DNA of 8,598 bases from an uncultured Bacilli bacterium (GTDB taxonomy: Bacteria > Bacillota_I > Bacilli_A > RF39 > UBA660): NCBI GenBank assembly GCA_934148875.1, contig CAKPDJ010000056.1:1-8598 (forward strand). Reading direction: 5' to 3'. How positions within the stretch are numbered: position 1 is the stretch's first letter; each line of letters starts with the position of its first letter. Positions 6,951-8,598 of this stretch are shown here, in pieces. Position numbers and translations under genes: made by a program. The notes under the pieces are model-generated. The model was not told the origin of the DNA. It did no database searches and worked only from the letters and a program-made list of their open reading frames with translations.

Positions 6951-6979
6951 ATTATAGCATATTCATTTTAGTAATACAA
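6951..6979 (-). promoter_or_regulatory. Promoter of tRNA-Trp
   Basis: Minus-strand TTGTAT (6979-6974), a 17-base spacer, TGC (6959-6957) and a perfect TATAAT (6956-6951). The predicted +1 near 6944 leaves only about three bases before the mature tRNA 5' end. The interval 6942-7022 is shared with the divergent cwlJ gene. Confidence 0.7.
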
Positions 6980-7022
6980 TAACACATATTTAATTTTTTC
7001 ATATTTTATTATAGGTGATATT

Positions 7023-7448
7023 ATGTTAGTACAATACACTTCTAAAGAATTAGATTTATTAGCTAGATTAATGAGAGCTGAAGCTGTTGGTGAAGGAGAA
7101 CTAGGAATGTTAATGGTTGGTAATGTAATAGTTAATCGTACTATAGCTGATTGTTTAACTTTTAAAAATAATAGAACTATTACTGATACTGTATATCAGT
7201 CTCCTGGTGGTTTTGCTGGTGTTAATAGTAATTTATTTTATTCAACTGCTACCACTACTGAAAAACAATTAGCTTCTAGGGTATTACGTGGAGAATATTA
7301 TTATCCTGCTACTAATGCACTTTGGTTTTATGCCCCAACTGGTAATAATAGTTGCGTAGCACTTTGGTATGATCAGGAACTAGCTGGTAGATATAAAAGT
7401 CATTGTTTCTATAAACCTTATCCTGGTGTATGTAGTGAATTGCATTAA
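7023..7448 (+). CDS. cwlJ: Spore cortex-lytic enzyme CwlJ (SleB-type cell wall hydrolase)
   Basis: This 141-aa protein matches CwlJ in length (142 in B. subtilis) and along its whole sequence. It has DLLARLMRAEAVGEGELGML (11-30) with the presumed catalytic Glu20, VGNVIVNR (32-39), the YQSPGGFAGV region (58-67), and RYKSHCFYKP (123-132), which corresponds to RFKSHCFYQP of CwlJ. Like CwlJ and unlike SleB it has no signal peptide and no peptidoglycan-binding domain. CwlJ is made in the mother cell, sits in the coat with the help of GerQ, and degrades cortex peptidoglycan during germination. The start is supported by AGGTGA (7013-7018) four bases before the ATG. It is a single-gene unit, divergent from tRNA-Trp and convergent with the LysM amidase. 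It suggests sporulation in the host or in its ancestry. Confidence 0.9.
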   Translation: MLVQYTSKELDLLARLMRAEAVGEGELGMLMVGNVIVNRTIADCLTFKNNRTITDTVYQSPGGFAGVNSNLFYSTATTTEKQLASRVLRGEYYYPATNALWFYAPTGNNSCVALWYDQELAGRYKSHCFYKPYPGVCSELH

Positions 7449-7482
7449 AAAAGCTTTTAAAGATTAGTCTTTAGAAGCTTTT
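7449..7482. terminator. Bidirectional terminator between cwlJ and the LysM amidase
   Basis: A 15-bp stem (7449-7463 with 7468-7482) with one G-U pair and a TTAG loop starts immediately after the cwlJ stop and ends three bases before the amidase stop. T-rich flanks on both strands (TTTTATTTT on plus, a T6 run on minus) let it serve both convergent genes. Confidence 0.85.
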
Positions 7483-7485
7483 ATT

Positions 7486-8598
7486 TTATCTTGGTATTTT
7501 TAATTGTTGACCGATTGATAGGTTATTAGAAGTTAAATTATTTAATCTCTTTATTTGATCTACAGTTGTATTATAAGTATTAGCTATTTTCCATAAACTA
7601 TCGCCGCTTTTAACTGTATAGTTTATATAATTAGTTCCAGGTTTTATTGTTGATGATGTTGGAATTGTTAATACTTGACCTATTTGCAGTGTAGTACTTG
7701 TTAAATTGTTAGAACTAATGATATCATCAACAGTTATACCAAATTGATTAGCTATCTTGTACAAGCTATCTCCTTTTTTAACAGTATAGGTTTCAGTTTT
7801 ATCTATACTTTTATCTGGTATTAACAATTCTTGACCTATGGTTAAAACAGTTGTTGATAAGTTATTTAAATCTATTATTTCAGCTACTGTTACATTATAT
7901 TGGTTAGCTATTTTATATAATGTGTCTCCACTTTTTACAATATAAGTTATACCATTACCTGGTTGTGATGGGATATCAACTTCTTCTTTAATTATTAATA
8001 CTTGACCGATTGATAAGTTATTTGATGTTAGATTGTTTAATGCTTTTAGTTCATCAACACTTAGATTGAATCTTCTAGCTATACTATATAAAGTATCTCC
8101 TGCTTTAACTGTATATGTATTTTCCAATGATCCTGATGGAGCTACATATTTAACTCCTATATAATTAGAAACTGCTTTTACTACGGCTTCAACGTAATCT
8201 AATAAATAGTTCTGTAGTTTTACAGCATCTTTTGGATTGTCTATGAAACCATATTCCAATAATAATGATGTGGTATTAGGTGTTTCCCTCATAATGTAAT
8301 AATAGTCTTTTGATGGATTCTCTGGTAATCTTCTTTGATAATACTTACGCATTATCTGGCCTTCTTCACCAATGGCTTCTAGAATACTTCTAGCAAGTAC
8401 ATCAGTACTACGTAGAGGGTAAACTACTTCTGCACCTTCGCCACCTCCCGAGTTTATGTGATTAGATAATATTATTACATTAGGACTAGTTCCAAAGGTA
8501 TTGGTCATTGTATTTAATCGCTCTTGTCTAGTTAAAGTCACATCACTATCTCTAGTAATAGCTACTGGTACTCCTAGTTCTTTAAAACGATTGTACAT
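7486..8598 (-). CDS. N-acetylmuramoyl-L-alanine amidase with four LysM domains (5' end missing)
   Basis: The enzyme cleaves the bond between muramic acid and the stem peptide of peptidoglycan. The visible 370 residues begin inside an Amidase_3 domain: ITRDSD (14-19), R27, zinc ligand His47 in SNHINSGGGEGAEV (45-58), and catalytic Glu115 in LLLEYGFIDN (112-121). The first zinc His and Glu and any signal peptide lie beyond the right edge, so the Met at 8598 is almost certainly internal and the gene is partial. Four LysM peptidoglycan-binding repeats follow at about 161-204, 218-262, 270-314 and 326-370, each opening with Y-x-V-K-x-G-D-(T/S)-L and separated by short Ser, Pro and Thr linkers. The first and last share LNNLTSNNLSIGQ. 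It converges on cwlJ and shares its terminator. An autolysin for cell separation or for mother-cell or cortex lysis would fit. Confidence 0.92.
   Translation of the reverse strand: MYNRFKELGVPVAITRDSDVTLTRQERLNTMTNTFGTSPNVIILSNHINSGGGEGAEVVYPLRSTDVLARSILEAIGEEGQIMRKYYQRRLPENPSKDYYYIMRETPNTTSLLLEYGFIDNPKDAVKLQNYLLDYVEAVVKAVSNYIGVKYVAPSGSLENTYTVKAGDTLYSIARRFNLSVDELKALNNLTSNNLSIGQVLIIKEEVDIPSQPGNGITYIVKSGDTLYKIANQYNVTVAEIIDLNNLSTTVLTIGQELLIPDKSIDKTETYTVKKGDSLYKIANQFGITVDDIISSNNLTSTTLQIGQVLTIPTSSTIKPGTNYINYTVKSGDSLWKIANTYNTTVDQIKRLNNLTSNNLSIGQQLKIPR

Noticed and set aside
6957..6980. Sigma-E sporulation promoter for cwlJ (GCATATT and AATACAAT)
   Set aside because: Both boxes resemble the consensus, but the gap is only 9 bases where about 14 is needed. 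The boxes also overlap the tRNA promoter, so chance is likely.

Overview
The window is a stretch of very AT-rich chromosome from a low-GC Gram-positive bacterium (Bacillota). The evidence is perfect AGGAGG-type ribosome sites, sigma-A promoters with extended -10 boxes, a tRNA-Trp very like that of Bacillus, a lipoprotein signal, LysM cell-wall enzymes and a CwlJ-type spore cortex hydrolase. CwlJ points to a spore-former or a lineage descended from one; an uncultured gut Bacilli or Erysipelotrichia relative would fit. Stops are TAA and TAG and Trp is TGG, so the ordinary bacterial code applies.

Layout, left to right. Positions 1-97 hold a strong minus-strand promoter with helically phased A-tracts behind it. 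It points out of the left edge, with a probable start codon at position 4. Next is a terminator (136-173) and a minus-strand gene for a 529-aa membrane protein with three N-terminal helices and a large outer beta-rich part (187-1776). A divergent intergenic region separates it from a plus-strand lipoprotein gene (1910-2446). That gene meets a decayed minus-strand gene (2510-3268) at a shared two-way terminator. The decayed gene keeps one continuous 253-codon frame broken by two in-frame stops, plus an intact promoter, ribosome site and elaborate operator-like dyad (3287-3334).

Then comes the largest gene (3363-6548, minus). It encodes a 1061-aa surface protein with a signal peptide, degenerate repeats carrying CN-x5-C cysteine pairs, and a C-terminus shaped like a cell-wall sorting signal with an atypical NPGTYD motif. 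Upstream of it, 6549-6867 has no gene but contains a direct repeat at a candidate promoter, a GAAA-loop terminator, and nested inverted repeats that could fold as the 3' trailer of the tRNA-Trp transcript (6868-6941, minus). Finally a plus-strand cwlJ (7023-7448) converges, through a shared hairpin terminator, on a minus-strand N-acetylmuramoyl-L-alanine amidase with four LysM repeats. That last gene is cut by the right edge (7486-8598).

The common theme is the cell envelope: membrane protein, lipoprotein, anchored surface protein and two peptidoglycan hydrolases. The genes are nearly all single transcription units with their own promoters and terminators, so no operon or multi-gene defence or mobile system is visible. 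The most unusual elements are the repeat surface protein with its sorting-like tail, the phased operator over the promoter of a dead gene, and the folded sequence behind the tRNA.
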